A stretch of DNA of 64,000 nt from Anastrepha obliqua (taxonomy: Eukaryota > Arthropoda > Insecta > Diptera > Tephritidae). The number at the start of each line of letters is the position of its first letter. The first letter of the stretch is position 1. Below, in pieces: positions 21,741 through 32,861 of this stretch. Made by a program: the position numbers and the translations under genes. The notes beneath the pieces are model-generated. The model did no database searches and had not been told where the DNA came from. It saw only the letters and a program-made list of their open reading frames with translations. The stretch lies in contig NC_072893.1 in NCBI RefSeq assembly GCF_027943255.1, forward strand, positions 64,264,001 through 64,328,000, in the 5' to 3' direction.

Positions 21741-23410
21741 TTTTTTTTTTGTCGGGACAACTAGCAAGTGCAGCACTCAGACATTAATAAAGCCCATTGT
21801 ACTACACTTGGATTCCCTTTTAATTTTCTTTAAATCTACCCGATCTCCGAAGAAATCTGAGTAGATCTTGTGGTGCCAAGGAGCCAAGATGGTCGCTTCT
21901 TAACACATCAGTGCCAAAGACCTCAAACCTGATTCGAGCGAAGGCGGGGCAGACACACAGGAAGTGGTCCGCCGTCTCATCCTCCTCTTCACAAGCTGGG
22001 CAGAGTACACTGTCTGAGATGCCCAACCTTTCCATGTGCTTTGCCCACAGAAAGTGGCCCGTCATCAGTCCAACCAGCCGTCTACACTCCCCTCTGCCTA
22101 ATGACAGAAGGGTTTGCGACAGTCGATCGGACATGACAGGTAACATCAGTTTAGTCCACCTGCAGCCTCTCTCAGCCTGCCAAGCTCGCTTGTGGGTGGT
22201 AGTTACCCATTTGCTAACCGTGGCTGTGATGGCCGCAGAAGGGAGTGGCGAAACGGGCTCTGGGCCTAAGAAGTTGGCCTTAGAGCCCATCTTAGCTAAG
22301 GAGTCAGAGGTCTCGTTACCCGCGATACTCAAGTGTCCCGGGACCCATGTTAGCATCAGGCTATTATGTCTACCGACATAGTTCAGCCTGGATTTACAGG
22401 ACTTGACTACCCCTGATGTGGGTGGGGGGCTGTCTAAGGCCATAAGCGCAACTTGGCTGTCGCTGGATCTGCCTCTCCATCGGTTTTCCACAACAAAGTT
22501 CATCGCTTCTTGAACTGCATACACCTCCGCTTGAAACACAGATGCATGCATTCCAAGAGCAAAGTGCAGTTTTGTCAAGACCTCCCCTTGGATGAAAGCA
22601 TCGGGTGGTGGTAAACCAATCAGAGCATCTAATGCCTGAAGTAGTCGGAAAAGCTCCGATGGCCACAGTGCATTGTAGTCTCGATAAGGACCTCCTGACT
22701 CCTACTAGAGAGAGTCTACAAATCCAGACCACTGATGCATAGGTGATAATAGGTCTTATCATAGCCGTGTAGATCCATAGGACCTTGCTAAGAGAAAGAC
22801 CCCACGTTTTCCCAAAACACACCAGAAAGCTGTCAGTGCTTTGGATGTCTTCGTTTCAACGTGTGATTTCCATAGGAGCTTACTATCGAGGATAACTCCA
22901 AGATATTGGATTTCTTTGGATAGCTGGATTGTGACTCCTTTTAGCTTAGGCAGAACAAGTCCATCAAGCTTCTCCCTTCTGGTGAAGAGGACAATACCAG
23001 TCTTGGTGGAGTTTAGCGATAGCCCATTCGCACAGCACCAAGTGTCAATCCGATCCAGAGTTTTTTTCTGCACTTTCCTGCAGATGTTCATAAGCGAAGG
23101 GCCTGTTACCAAACAAGCAACATCGTCCGCATATGCTTGTGCGTAGACTCCCGAATCGTTTAAGGTGGTGAGTAGAGGATCGATTACTATGCACCAGAGC
23201 AATGGAGACTGCACACAGCCTTGGGGCAGCCTTTATTAACCCCGGATGACACCAGCGGATCTTCCTCTGCTCGCACCGAAACGATTCTTTGGGCCAGCAT
23301 TAAACGAATCCAATTTACTAGCACCCGGTCTACGCCGTGCCTACTAGCAGAGCTACACATACTATCAAAAGTGGCATTATCAAACGCCCCCTCTATGTGA
23401 TAATATGGTA
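21741..23410 (-). mobile_element. 5'-truncated LINE with RT and RNase H (I/LOA/R1-group)
   Basis: A minus-strand non-LTR fragment ending in a poly-A tail (T run on + at about 21741-21752). It is broken across four frames, from the RT A-motif 'IEGAFDN' (cut at its first residue near 23400), through 'AYADDVACLV' (YADD), 'WCCANGLSLNSTKTGIVLF' and 'EIQYLGVILDSKL', to an RNase H domain. The 5' truncation and frameshifts make it dead. Confidence 0.85.
21820..22578 (-). pseudogene. LINE RNase H and C-terminal zinc-knuckle region
   Basis: An open frame of 252 residues with RNase H features 'FQAEVYAVQEAM' and 'LTWVPGHLSIAGNETSDSLA', then the C-terminal 'CPACEEEDETADHFLCVCP' block found in RNase H-bearing insect LINEs. 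The frame is intact but lies in a truncated element without promoter or N-terminal RT. Confidence 0.85.
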
Positions 23411-23910
23411 CAATAAATTTCAATATCTTTCTCGCATTGTTCTATCGTATAAAAGTGTACATCTGTCTACTTGAAAAGGTACCCGAAATTATTCACTGCT
23501 AACACTTTTGAAACGCCCTTTATTTTTATAAAAAAATAAAATAAAATAAATAAGTCTGCCTTGGCAATATGTCGCGCTGCTATTATTTTGACCGCCACTG
23601 TATATATGTGCATAAGTATGCACAATAAATCCGCGGTCTGCGTCTAGCCTACCGGCAATTTATTTAACACCCTTCGCATTCTGCTGAACCTGATGTATCG
23701 CCTATTTTATCTAATATCTAAGACAATCGATTTTTTTTTAAGTTTCGTGACTCGAAAGCGTGCCATATTTATTCCAATTTTCTTAAATGCTTTTTCCATT
23801 TCACTACATGGATTAGTAATTTAGCATTTCTATTAATTTGGTAAGTAGTTAGGCACCGTCATTTATTTCTCACTGCCGTATCGCTTTGTTCACAGCGCAA
23901 TTGTCAATCG
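23411..23910. other. Spacer upstream of the rugose BEACH exon, with a solo Tc1-like end
   Basis: AT-rich with no gene. At 23581-23600 the sequence 'TATTATTTTGACCGCCACTG' resembles the conserved end of many insect Tc1-like elements, and no partner end was seen. Confidence 0.4.
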
Positions 23911-23926
23911 TCAGTCTCGTCAGTTT
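23911..23926 (+). promoter_or_regulatory. Possible initiator sites (TCAGTC / TCAGTT)
   Basis: Two insect-initiator-like words, TCAGTC at 23911 and TCAGTT at 23920, lie about 260 nt upstream of the first rugose ATG in the window. They precede an A-rich leader-like stretch (23965-23990). No convincing downstream promoter element was seen. An internal rugose promoter is only a suggestion. Confidence 0.2.
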
Positions 23927-24114
23927 AGTAGAATTTCCACCGCAAGCAGCCAATCATAACCACGTACATACAGAAACAAACAAAAAAAAAAAAACAGAAT
24001 ACTCCCGGATATAGTAAAATTGTAAAATTAATTTCTATTTTCTTTTCATTTTTTATTCAATCCTCCCAATACTGCCTCTCCACGACCGCTCTCCATAATT
24101 TATTTGCCACCGAC

Positions 24115-24273
24115 ATGCACGGAAATAACAAATTTCGTGTAAAACCAATAAAAATCAACACTTCCATTGCTGACTACGGATGGCCAACATCGCAACATTT
24201 TCATTTCGTCATTCACGACCAACAACCGCACAACAACAACAACGCATACATCAACAACCATACAAATCATTAA
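24115..24273 (+). other. Small overlapping open frame (possible uORF, 52 codons)
   Basis: ATG at 24115 opens a frame of 52 codons ending at TAA 24271-24273, overlapping the candidate rugose start at 24180 in another frame. It begins [20 protein letters not shown] and ends in an Asn/His-rich tail. If the transcript starts upstream of 24115, it would act as a translation-inhibiting uORF. If this region is intronic it is meaningless. Confidence 0.25.
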
Positions 24274-27207
24274 AATGCACATCCGGCAACATACAGAGCG
24301 TCGACTCGGATGTCGGTTCGTTGAACATGAATTCCACGGAGAACGAAGTTCCTGAAGTGGAATCGTCGAGTGAAATTCTGGCTGATGACAACAAGCCAAC
24401 AAACTCGAATGACGAAAGCTGGACAGATGTCAATTTGAATGAGGATGCGGGTGTGCAGGCCACCGCAGGTGGTTTATTATCGGGTGGTGGCATGTCAGTG
24501 GTGGATGTGAAAATGCGTGACATCGACGGCCTGCAGCATCAAGCACATCAACAACAACAATCACAACAACAACAACAGCAACAACAACAGGCGCCGACAG
24601 GACATGGCCAACCGCAGGGTGCTCAGCTAATGCAAGCACATCATGGCCATCAGTTGGTGGGTGCGGGTGGTGAACGTGGCGACAAACCCGATTCGGAAAT
24701 ATCGGTTGTACGCGTACCGGACAGTTATGCAGCAACATCCGGCGCATCAGGTGCGGGCGTTGCCACGGCTGCCGGCAATGTGGGTCAGCGTGGCACACGC
24801 TCTGATGAGCTACAAATGAAACCACCACTCGTTGGCCAGCTGCCGATGACAACGCCCTCGCGTGAGGCGAGTCTTACGCAAAAGCTTGAGGTGGCTTTGG
24901 GTCCGGTGTGCCCGTTGCTACGTGAAATTATGGTCGATTTTGCGCCGTTCCTCTCAAAAACACTCGTTGGCTCACATGGTCAAGAGCTGCTGATGGAGGG
25001 TAAGGGCCTAACGACATTCAAAAACTCGCACTCCGTTGTTGAATTGGTGATGTTGTTGTGTTCGCAAGAATGGCAGAATAGCCTGCAGAAGCATGCCGGT
25101 CTCGCCTTTATCGAATTGATTAATGAGGGTCGATTGTTGTCGCACGCCATGAAGGATCACATTGTGCGTGTCGCCAATGAAGCTGAATTCATATTGAATC
25201 GTATGCGTGCTGATGATGTGCTCAAGCATGCCGATTTCGAGTCACAATGCGCGCAAACTCTACTGGAGCGGCGCGAGGAGGAGCGCATGTGCGACCATCT
25301 AATCACTGCGGCACGCAGACGTGACAATGTAATTGCTAGTCGTTTATTGGAGAAGGTACGCAATATTATGTGCAATAGACATGGTGCCTGGGGCGATGCC
25401 AGCGGTACTGTGCAGAAACAAACTTTCTGGAAATTGGACGCGTGGGAAGACGATGCGCGTCGACGCAAGCGCATGGTGCAAAATCCTCGTGGCTCATCAC
25501 ACCCTCAGGCTACATTGAAGGCGGCCATCGAAAATGGTGCTCCCGAAGATGCCATTTTGCAGACACGTGACGAATTCCACACACAGATTGCCGTCTCGCG
25601 TGCACACCAGTCCACACAGCATACAGCTGATCTCTTGGATGACGCAGAGCTCTTGATCGAAGATCGTGAATTAGATCTTGACTTGACTGGACCGGTGAAC
25701 ATTAGCACTAAAGCGAAACTCATTGCACCCGGTGTAGTCGCTCCGGGTACTGTGTCCATCACTAGCACTGAGATGTTCTTTGAAGTTGACGAGGATCATC
25801 TCGAGTTCCAAAAGATCGACCCGGAGGTGTTGAAGTATTGCGATCACTTGCATGGCAAGTGGTATTTCTCTGAAGTGCGCGCCATCTTTTCGCGCCGCTA
25901 TTTGCTGCAAAATGTTGCATTGGAAATTTTCTTAGCCAGTCGCACCTCTATACTCTTCGCTTTCCCCGACCAACATACGGTGAAGAAAGTGATCAAGGCT
26001 TTGCCACGCGTTGGTGTGGGCATCAAATATGGTATACCGCAAACCCGACGCGCTTCGATGATGTCGCCACGTCAACTGATGCGTAACTCCAACATGACAC
26101 AGAAGTGGCAACGACGCGAAATCTCGAATTTCGAGTACTTAATGTTCCTCAACACAATAGCGGGACGCACCTACAATGACCTCAATCAGTACCCGGTTTT
26201 CCCATGGGTACTCACCAACTATGACACCAAGGAACTGGACTTGAGTTTGCCTTCGAACTATCGCGATCTGTCGAAACCGATTGGTGCGCTAAATCCCTCT
26301 CGACGCGCCTACTTCGAAGAACGCTACGAAAGCTGGGAGAGTGACACAATACCACCATTCCACTATGGCACACACTATTCGACTTCAAGTTTCACGCTCA
26401 ATTGGCTGGTACGCGTTGAACCGTTCACCACCATGTTCTTGGCTCTGCAAGGCGGTAAATTCGATTATCCCGATCGTCTATTCTCCTCCATTTCCCTTTC
26501 GTGGAAAAATTGTCAACGCGATACATCCGACGTTAAAGAACTCATACCTGAGTGGTACTTCCTGCCAGAAATGTTCTACAACTCATCCAGTTATCGGCTA
26601 GGGCATCGCGAAGATGGCACACTCGTCAACGATGTCGAGCTGCCGCCCTGGTCTAAGAGTCCCGAAGAATTTGTGCGCATCAATCGCATGGCTTTGGAAT
26701 CTGAATTCGTTTCGTGCCAATTGCATCAATGGATTGATCTGATTTTCGGCTACAAGCAACGTGGGCCCGAAGCTATACGCGCGACCAACGTATTCTACTA
26801 CTTAACCTATGAAGGTAGTGTGGATTTGGATGCAATTAATGATCCCGTTATGCGTGAGGCAGTAGAGAATCAAATACGTAACTTCGGCCAAACACCCAGC
26901 CAACTCTTGATGGAACCACATCCACCACGCAGTTCGGCGATGCATCTATCGCCCATGATGTTCAGTGCAATGCCCGATGATCTTTGCATGTCGCTAAAAT
27001 TCTACCAGAACTCACCCATAATACACATCTCTGCCAACACCTACCCACAATTGTCATTGCCGTCGGTAGTGACCGTAACTGCGGGCCATCAGTTTGCTGT
27101 AAATCGCTGGAATTGCAATTACACCGCATCCGTCCAGAGTCCCAGCTACGCAGAATCACCGCAATCGCCTGGCTCTAATCTGCCGTTGACCATCGACCCA
27201 GTGTTGT
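24180..27207 (+). CDS. rg: rugose (neurobeachin) exon 1 in window: DUF1088, PH-like and BEACH domains
   Basis: Rugose is the fly neurobeachin, a very large cytosolic BEACH-family scaffold (also called AKAP550). It acts in vesicle traffic, synapse and eye development, and PKA anchoring. Only the C-terminal third is here; the PKA-anchoring part would lie upstream. Residues 1-230 are low-complexity, with a polyQ run (24550-24592) and the conserved-looking '[20 protein letters not shown]'. About 231-480 is DUF1088 ('[13 protein letters not shown]'). About 504-620 is the BEACH-associated PH-like fold ('[19 protein letters not shown]', '[10 protein letters not shown]'). About 637-915 is BEACH ('[20 protein letters not shown]', 'NQYPVFPWV', '[20 protein letters not shown]', 'FGQTPSQLL'). 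The WD40 region then begins. The ATG at 24180 follows an in-frame TGA (24171), so it is a true start of a short isoform, or the exon is entered from an upstream splice site; the ATG near 24329 is another option. The donor is GTAAGT at 27208. Confidence 0.95.
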
Positions 27208-27291
27208 GTAAGTTTCGCATTCGAAAAAAAGGTTTTGGGATGGAATTGGAAGCTAATTTTTTTTTAACTTCTTCTTCTTTCCTCCCTTCAG
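27208..27291 (+). other. rg: rugose intron of 84 nt, in frame and stop-free
   Basis: GTAAGT...TTCAG intron whose length is a multiple of three. The reading frame passes through it without a stop, so retention would insert 28 residues near the end of the BEACH-WD40 linker. Confidence 0.8.
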
Positions 27292-27462
27292 CTGCACAAA
27301 ATACAGGTCACAACAACCCAATGAACCGTCGTCATTTGGGTGATAATTTCAGTCAAATGCTGAAGATCCGCTCCAATTGCTTTGTAACAACTGTAGACAG
27401 TCGTTTTCTGATTGCTTGCGGTTTCTGGGATAACAGCTTCCGCGTATTTGCCACCGAAACTG
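27292..27462 (+). CDS. rg: rugose exon 2 in window (WD40 region)
   Basis: Entered from acceptor TTCAG (27287-27291) after an 84-nt intron and left at donor GTAAGC (27463). The junction codon is split T|CT. It encodes '[20 protein letters not shown]' through '[19 protein letters not shown]', the first WD40-type strand block, closely matching the neurobeachin 'ILVCGFWDKSFRVYSTDTG' position. A final G starts the next split codon. Confidence 0.93.
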
Positions 27463-27568
27463 GTAAGCCATCATTGCAATAATAACAGCCAAAGAGTTTT
27501 CTTAGTCTCCCGAAAAGTCTGAACATGCCTATCTACAATTCTCTTTCCCACATTCGGTTTTCTTCTAG

Positions 27569-27832
27569 CTAAAATCGTGCAAATAGTATTCGGTCATTTC
27601 GGTGTTGTCACCTGTTTGGCGCGCTCCGAATGCAACATTACTTCGGATTGTTATATCGCCTCGGGTTCGGCAGACTGCACAGTGCTGCTGTGGCACTGGA
27701 ATGCTCGCACTCAGAGTATTGTCGGTGAGGGTGATGTGCCAACGCCGCGTGCAACTTTGACAGGACATGAACAAGCTGTGACTTCGGTTGTGATTAGCGC
27801 TGAGCTGGGCTTAGTCGTCTCGGGATCGACAA
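27569..27832 (+). CDS. rg: rugose exon 3 in window (WD40 repeats)
   Basis: Acceptor TTCTAG ends at 27568 and donor GTGAGT begins at 27833. It encodes '[20 protein letters not shown]', '[20 protein letters not shown]', '[20 protein letters not shown]' and 'GLVVSGST', two clear WD40 blades with GH and W-type signatures. The upstream intron is 106 nt. Confidence 0.95.
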
Positions 27833-28025
27833 GTGAGTATAGACTATTTATAAGTATATAAGTGTATACAAACATAGAACTCCAGCTAAAAATTTATTAA
27901 TGCACCAAAAATGGTCTCAATAAATCTCCGATTTTACTTGTCTACTACAAATTTAATGAAAGCAAACCAGTAAGAGAAATTCATTTCTGCTTTTATTGTT
28001 TTCTTCCTTCTTTCTTTCTTTACAG

Positions 28026-28222
28026 ACGGTCCGGTACTGATACATACCACATTTGGTGACCTCCTGCGTTCGCTTGATCCGCCTATGGATTTCTATTCAC
28101 CTGAGTTGATTGCCATGTCTCGTGAGGGCTTCATTGTTGTCAATTATGATAAGGGAAATGTGGCTGCGTACACCATCAACGGCAAAAAGTTACGGCACGA
28201 GACGCACAATGATAACCTACAG
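28026..28222 (+). CDS. rg: rugose exon 4 in window (WD40 repeats)
   Basis: Follows a 193-nt intron with a long TTTCTT polypyrimidine tract and TACAG (28021-28025). It encodes '[20 protein letters not shown]', '[20 protein letters not shown]' and '[16 protein letters not shown]'. It ends cleanly on a codon before donor GTGAGG at 28223. The downstream intron is 3,728 nt. Confidence 0.95.
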
Positions 28223-29359
28223 GTGAGGAAAATATAGACATGAAAATTTGGATAATGAACAGAGTTTTGATCAAATGTATTCCAAGATAGTTGCATATTA
28301 AGGGTAAATGTATTTTTTATAATTTTTAAAGACCTACACAGACTATCTAAATTTGATTGACTTTCAGAGCTGAGTGCAAGAGTGCACTTTTCCGAAGGTT
28401 CTTGACGGGCCAAATCATAATTTGAACACAGAATAGCCATAGCACAGAACATTTACGAGATATTCCAGCTTAAAAAAATATAAATAAAAGGCTATATGTG
28501 AGGTTATGTAACATCATGGAATATATTTTTTTAAGGTTGTAACAATTTCTCCTAGTAGACTGTTTGCCTTTTTAAACCAATTTTCTTATCTAAGAACTTT
28601 TTTTTTTGTTTTTGGGATATAAAAAGTCTATTGAATTTACGGTATCTATTCACTTACTGTTACTTGAGTTGTTTTGTGAATAACTTCATATGAATCTAAC
28701 ACTGGAAAAACAACAGACGGTACTTCTAAGGCAAATACTATTTTTTATGTCAAAATGGGTTTAGACAGTAAGAAGTTGTACGCTGAACTACCCTTGGAAT
28801 ATTAAAAAAAATTGCTTAACCTCAGATGTAGTCAAAATCGAAATTTTTGCTCTTTTAAACTTGAATTTTCCTAACCTGGCATAGAGAAATAATTCAGATT
28901 TGGTTCAGTACGTCAAAAAAAAAAAATTTTTCTGGATCTTCTTTTGAAACTTGCGTCGACCTATTTTATCTATCTATGAAACATTCGATAGCATCCAAAT
29001 ATATTACTTTGATATCAATCCCATATACCTGATAAGCTGATCGTACATACCTGATCGCAGGTACACGGTAGAAAACTGCTTGTCGGATGAGTTGACTGAG
29101 CAGTCAACCTTAGAGCTAATTTCCAAGTGCAGAACTAGAATCGAGGTGTCATTGACCATTTGTGATCTGCTTACGTTTCAAGTCAGAGAGAAAGCTGTAT
29201 AAGAATTTGAACTTGTAATTTTGCGAGATCGTCCTGGTCACGCGGCTAAAGTTAACAGAGCCTTAACCCTCTATTGTTATGAATGCCCCAATCGAAAATA
29301 GACTATTAGATATCCATGTGGTTAAACTTGGTACTAATTCACTGCGGTTACAGATAACA

Positions 29360-29700
29360 CAAGGTGGCACAAAATTATTCACCCTATCGGGAGATTTATA
29401 ACTTTTGCAAATGACGTCTTAAAAAATAAATAATTGCCACGCACACTTCGGCTGGGTGTTTGGCTGAGCTCCTTCTCCTATTTGTCGGGCGCGTCATGAC
29501 GTTGTTTCACAAATGGAGGACCTAAAGTTTTAAGTCGAACCCGAACGGCGAATGGTTTTTATGAGGAGCTTTTTTCATGACAGAAAAATGCTCGGAGGTT
29601 TGCCATTACCTTCGTATTATGTCAATAAAATTTGAAACTTGTGAACTAGACAGTTTCAGTTTGCATAGAGAAACAATGGAGCGTGTGGAGTTCCACCTTG
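29360..29700. mobile_element. MITE family M1, copy 3, carrying a SINE
   Basis: The left end 'CAAGGTGGCACAAAATTATTC' at 29360 and a degenerate right end 'CCACCTTG' at 29693-29700 fit the M1 family. The interior is expanded from about 200 to 341 bp by a reverse-oriented SINE fragment (29421-29610), which implies the SINE arrived after the MITE. Confidence 0.6.
29421..29610 (-). mobile_element. tRNA-derived SINE fragment, copy 2 (reverse, 5'-truncated)
   Basis: In reverse complement it shows the SINE 3' tail ('GTGTGCGTGGCAATTATTTAT'-like), 'ATAGGAGAAGGAGCT', 'GCCGTTCGGGTTCGACTTAA', 'CTCCTCATAAAAACCATT' and 'GGCAAACCTCCGAGC'. The tRNA-like head is missing. Confidence 0.8.
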
Positions 29701-30070
29701 TATATGCCGCCGTCTCAAATTTCAGTATCTCACCATAAGCAGCTCCAGCTAAAAAAGGATGAAAATTCTAGTTTCTACAGGAGGTGTACGTCACTCTTCC
29801 TGTGCATTCATCTTCCTTGACTAAGATTTTAGAAATATATGCCACACCACCTTCTCCAATGCCTCCGTTTCTCCGATGTGTCGGAATTAAAATTTGAGCC
29901 TGAAAGTCAAAAACATTAGCCCCAAATCGGTATATACTACATTTGTATTGATTGAACGGAATGCACCAAAATATGGGTGGGTAAATATTGTGGATTTGGC
30001 ATATTTATGTCTCAATTAGATGCACTTTTACTAGAGTTGTCCGCAAAATCTTTGTTTTAATATTTCTCAT

Positions 30071-30210
30071 AACTCCTCATCTGCCGTTCGGAGTCGGCTT
30101 GAAACTGTAGGTCCCTCCATTTGTGGAACAACACAAGACGCACACCACAAATAGGAGGAGGAGCTCGGCCAAACACCGAAAAAGGGTGTACGCGCTGATT
30201 ATTATAAAAT
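30071..30210 (+). mobile_element. tRNA-derived SINE fragment, copy 3 (3' half)
   Basis: Contains 'CTGCCGTTCGGAGTCGGCTT', 'GTAGGTCCCTCCATTTGTGG', 'ACAAATAGGAGGAGGAGCTC' and 'GTGTACGCGC', matching the body of the 46567 copy. The head is absent. Confidence 0.85.
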
Positions 30211-30624
30211 AAATTTATTTAGAAATTTTTTCCAAGAAAAATATATGTTTAGAAAATTATTTTAATAAAAATATTTCTTTAAACATTTTTTTTTATCAAT
30301 ATTGGTTTAGAAAAATTTATTGGAAAATTAAAAAAAACTTAAAAAAAAATTTAAAAATACTTATTGGAAAGCTTTTTTATAAAATTAAAATAAAAAAAAA
30401 ACAAAATTTTCAAAATAAAGGCCTGAAAAATCATAAGCTATTACAATTTTGCAATTATAATTTTTCGGTTAAAATTTTTAGAACTATTCTTCGTGAATTG
30501 TTTTCAATAAAATTCGTATGTACTCAAAAATACTTGTATTCATACTTAATTGTTGAGAAAAGATATAATGAAAATAGATTTTCCTTAAATTTCTATATGG
30601 TCCCTTCAATTTAAGAGCCCTACT

Positions 30625-30900
30625 CCTTAAGCCGTTGCCTAAAAATTTGGGGTGTGACTACAATTCGGTACGGGTTGGAATCTCCGTGCGCAAAACACTA
30701 AATGATAAAACAAAAAGTTTTTTCGCCCCTCAGCAGTCATTGGCGAACCTCCGAGTGTATTTCTTAAAAAGCTCCTCATAAAAAACCATCCACCATTCGG
30801 AGGTGACTTAAAACAGTAGGTCCCTCCACTTGTGGAACAACGTCAAGACACACGTCGTAAATAGGAGGAGGAGCTCAACCAAATACCTAAAATAAAACTT
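30625..30900 (+). mobile_element. tRNA-derived SINE, copy 4 (diverged, nearly full length)
   Basis: A degraded head keeps a B-box-like 'GGGTTGGAATCTCCG', followed by 'CGCCCCTCAGCAGTCATTGG', 'AACCTCCGAGTGTATTTC', 'GTAGGTCCCTCCACTTGTGG' and 'AAATAGGAGGAGGAGCTC'. More mutated than the copy at 46567. Confidence 0.8.
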
Positions 30901-31950
30901 TTAAGCGTAAATTGTATATAAATATTCCTACCCATGCATCTCCTCTCAAGCTGATAAATTTACAATTTTTGTATAGCCGTAGATCTGGATCCTTCTTATA
31001 ATTAACCTTTACCTTAAAACTTCTCCAAGTTCTCATTGATTGTCCTTATCTCTTTAAAAGGAAATTATCAATTTTCCCAAACGCAATTTTCAGTCTCTTA
31101 TCCATTTTATGTAGGAAAAGTCAGAACTGGTTTTCCGGAAATATCCGGAAAGGGGATTTCAGTCTATTTTGTGTGAAAAATATTGGCATTAATAAAACTT
31201 GCTTTTACTAGCTTGCATGAAATATTTTTTATTGAGTGAATAAATAAAAAAAAGTTAATAAGTAATGGTACAAAAAACATAATCGTGCCTTAAGGGTTCC
31301 CGGTGGTCTATAGCTCGAAAATTTAGAGTATTTTCAGGAATTTTTTTTACATTAAAAAATGGAAGACGATATTTAAATTGTTTAGGCCTTTTTTAACTTC
31401 TTTTACATACGAAAACAAAAAAAAAAGTTTTTTTGTTTAATTTAAAAATGGTGCTGAAGTTGAGCCTCCCGAAAAATTGGATCTGGACGGTGGCTCTTCT
31501 ATTTATCTGAAACACAAAAACCAAAAAAAATATTAATCAGTATGACTATTAGTAGCTATTAGAATAAAAAAAATTACAAATTGGCGCTATAATATTGTGA
31601 ATTTCCACATGAAACTCTCACAATATATTCTTAAGAGACTAGTGAAATATCGTAAAAACAAAACATCGATCGATGAAATTTCTTACCAACTTTAATTACG
31701 GAGAAAAAACTGTAGAACTTTGGGAAATTTAGTTGCCCATATTGTCCATCAACTTATAGTCGGCACTGTACCAGAGTTGAGTTTCTGAACCAAAGACTTG
31801 CCACATCAGTAGTGACTTTAAAATTTGTACAATCTTTTACGCAGCGAGTGAATAGCATTTTTTTTATAAAACATACATTTTTATTTTAGTTTTTCTTACT
31901 TCTAATTTCTAATATTCACCCTTTGCTATTCTGTATCTTTTTCCCCTTAG

Positions 31951-32102
31951 TGCATGCTGCTTTCGCGTGATGGTGAATATCTGATGACCGCTGGCGATCG
32001 CGGCATAGTGGAAGTTTGGCGGACTTTTAATCTGGCGCCTTTATATGCCTTCCCTGCTTGTAATGCGGCGATTCGCTCACTGGCGTTGACACACGATCAA
32101 AA
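31951..32102 (+). CDS. rg: rugose exon 5 in window (WD40 repeats)
   Basis: The acceptor 'TTTTTCCCCTTAG' ends at 31950. It encodes '[20 protein letters not shown]', '[20 protein letters not shown]' and '[10 protein letters not shown]', then two bases of a split Lys codon before donor GTAAGT at 32103. It sits isolated between a 3.7-kb and a 5.5-kb intron, both enlarged by mobile elements. Confidence 0.95.
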
Positions 32103-32861
32103 GTAAGTTTAACAAATGCAAACCCTTTACTTTCAATAAAATTTAATATATAGCTGTGACGGAAATTTATGCTTTTAATTTTTTCCGCTAAGTCGCATAT
32201 TTTGACTGAAAACATGATTTATGTAGCATGGGACTTTTTTCTTATTAAGATATTGTTTTCAACTTCTTCTCTGTTTTGGCGTGTTTTTTGAGAGCTTATA
32301 TAACGGGGCTCGCATTTCGCGCAAGAAAGGCAGAAATATATTTTTTTCTTGTGTTCAAGTGAGCAAATGGGGCTTTCAATGTGACAATAAAAGCCTCAAA
32401 TTAAATCAAAAATATTAAAAAAAATAACAGAAATAATTTAAGCGGGCAGCTCCTCCAGGCAGAAAAAAAGAAAAATTAAAATTTGAAGGGAAAGAGAAAA
32501 AAATTACGCTGTTTTTACACCAAATTGATCGAAACAATTTTTTAGTGATATATGTATAACATAAAATGTGAGGTACATGCAAAGGCCAGCGTGACACCGT
32601 ATAATTTTAAGATGATATCTTGATAAGTTTTTGAGTTATATTCGATAGCTCGAAAAATAACGTATTTCGAGAAAAACGCGATTAAACTTTTCGTTCCTAC
32701 TCTTCTTTCATTCAACGCTCATCACTTCACTGACTTTATAGGGACTTTTTAGACTTTTTATTAAGCTTGAACATTGGAATGATATTCTTTAGATTGTAAA
32801 TGAATTTTTAAACCAAAAACAAAAACTGGAAAATTTGAAAGTTTTGGAGGAGCTGCCCACT

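Larger units (their letters stand above)
28223..31950 (+). other. rg: rugose intron 4 (3.7 kb), transposon-filled
   Basis: Holds an M1 MITE with a SINE inside it (29360-29700), two further SINE pieces (30071-30210 and 30625-30900), A/T homopolymer stretches (30210-30420) and otherwise unassigned AT-rich DNA. No coding exon was seen inside. Confidence 0.8.

Noticed and set aside
22841..23146. Plus-strand 101-codon frame
   Set aside because: Antisense of the LINE reverse transcriptase read on the minus strand.
24430..24852. Minus-strand 140-codon frame opposite rugose
   Set aside because: Shadow of the rugose exon; the plus strand carries the conserved protein.
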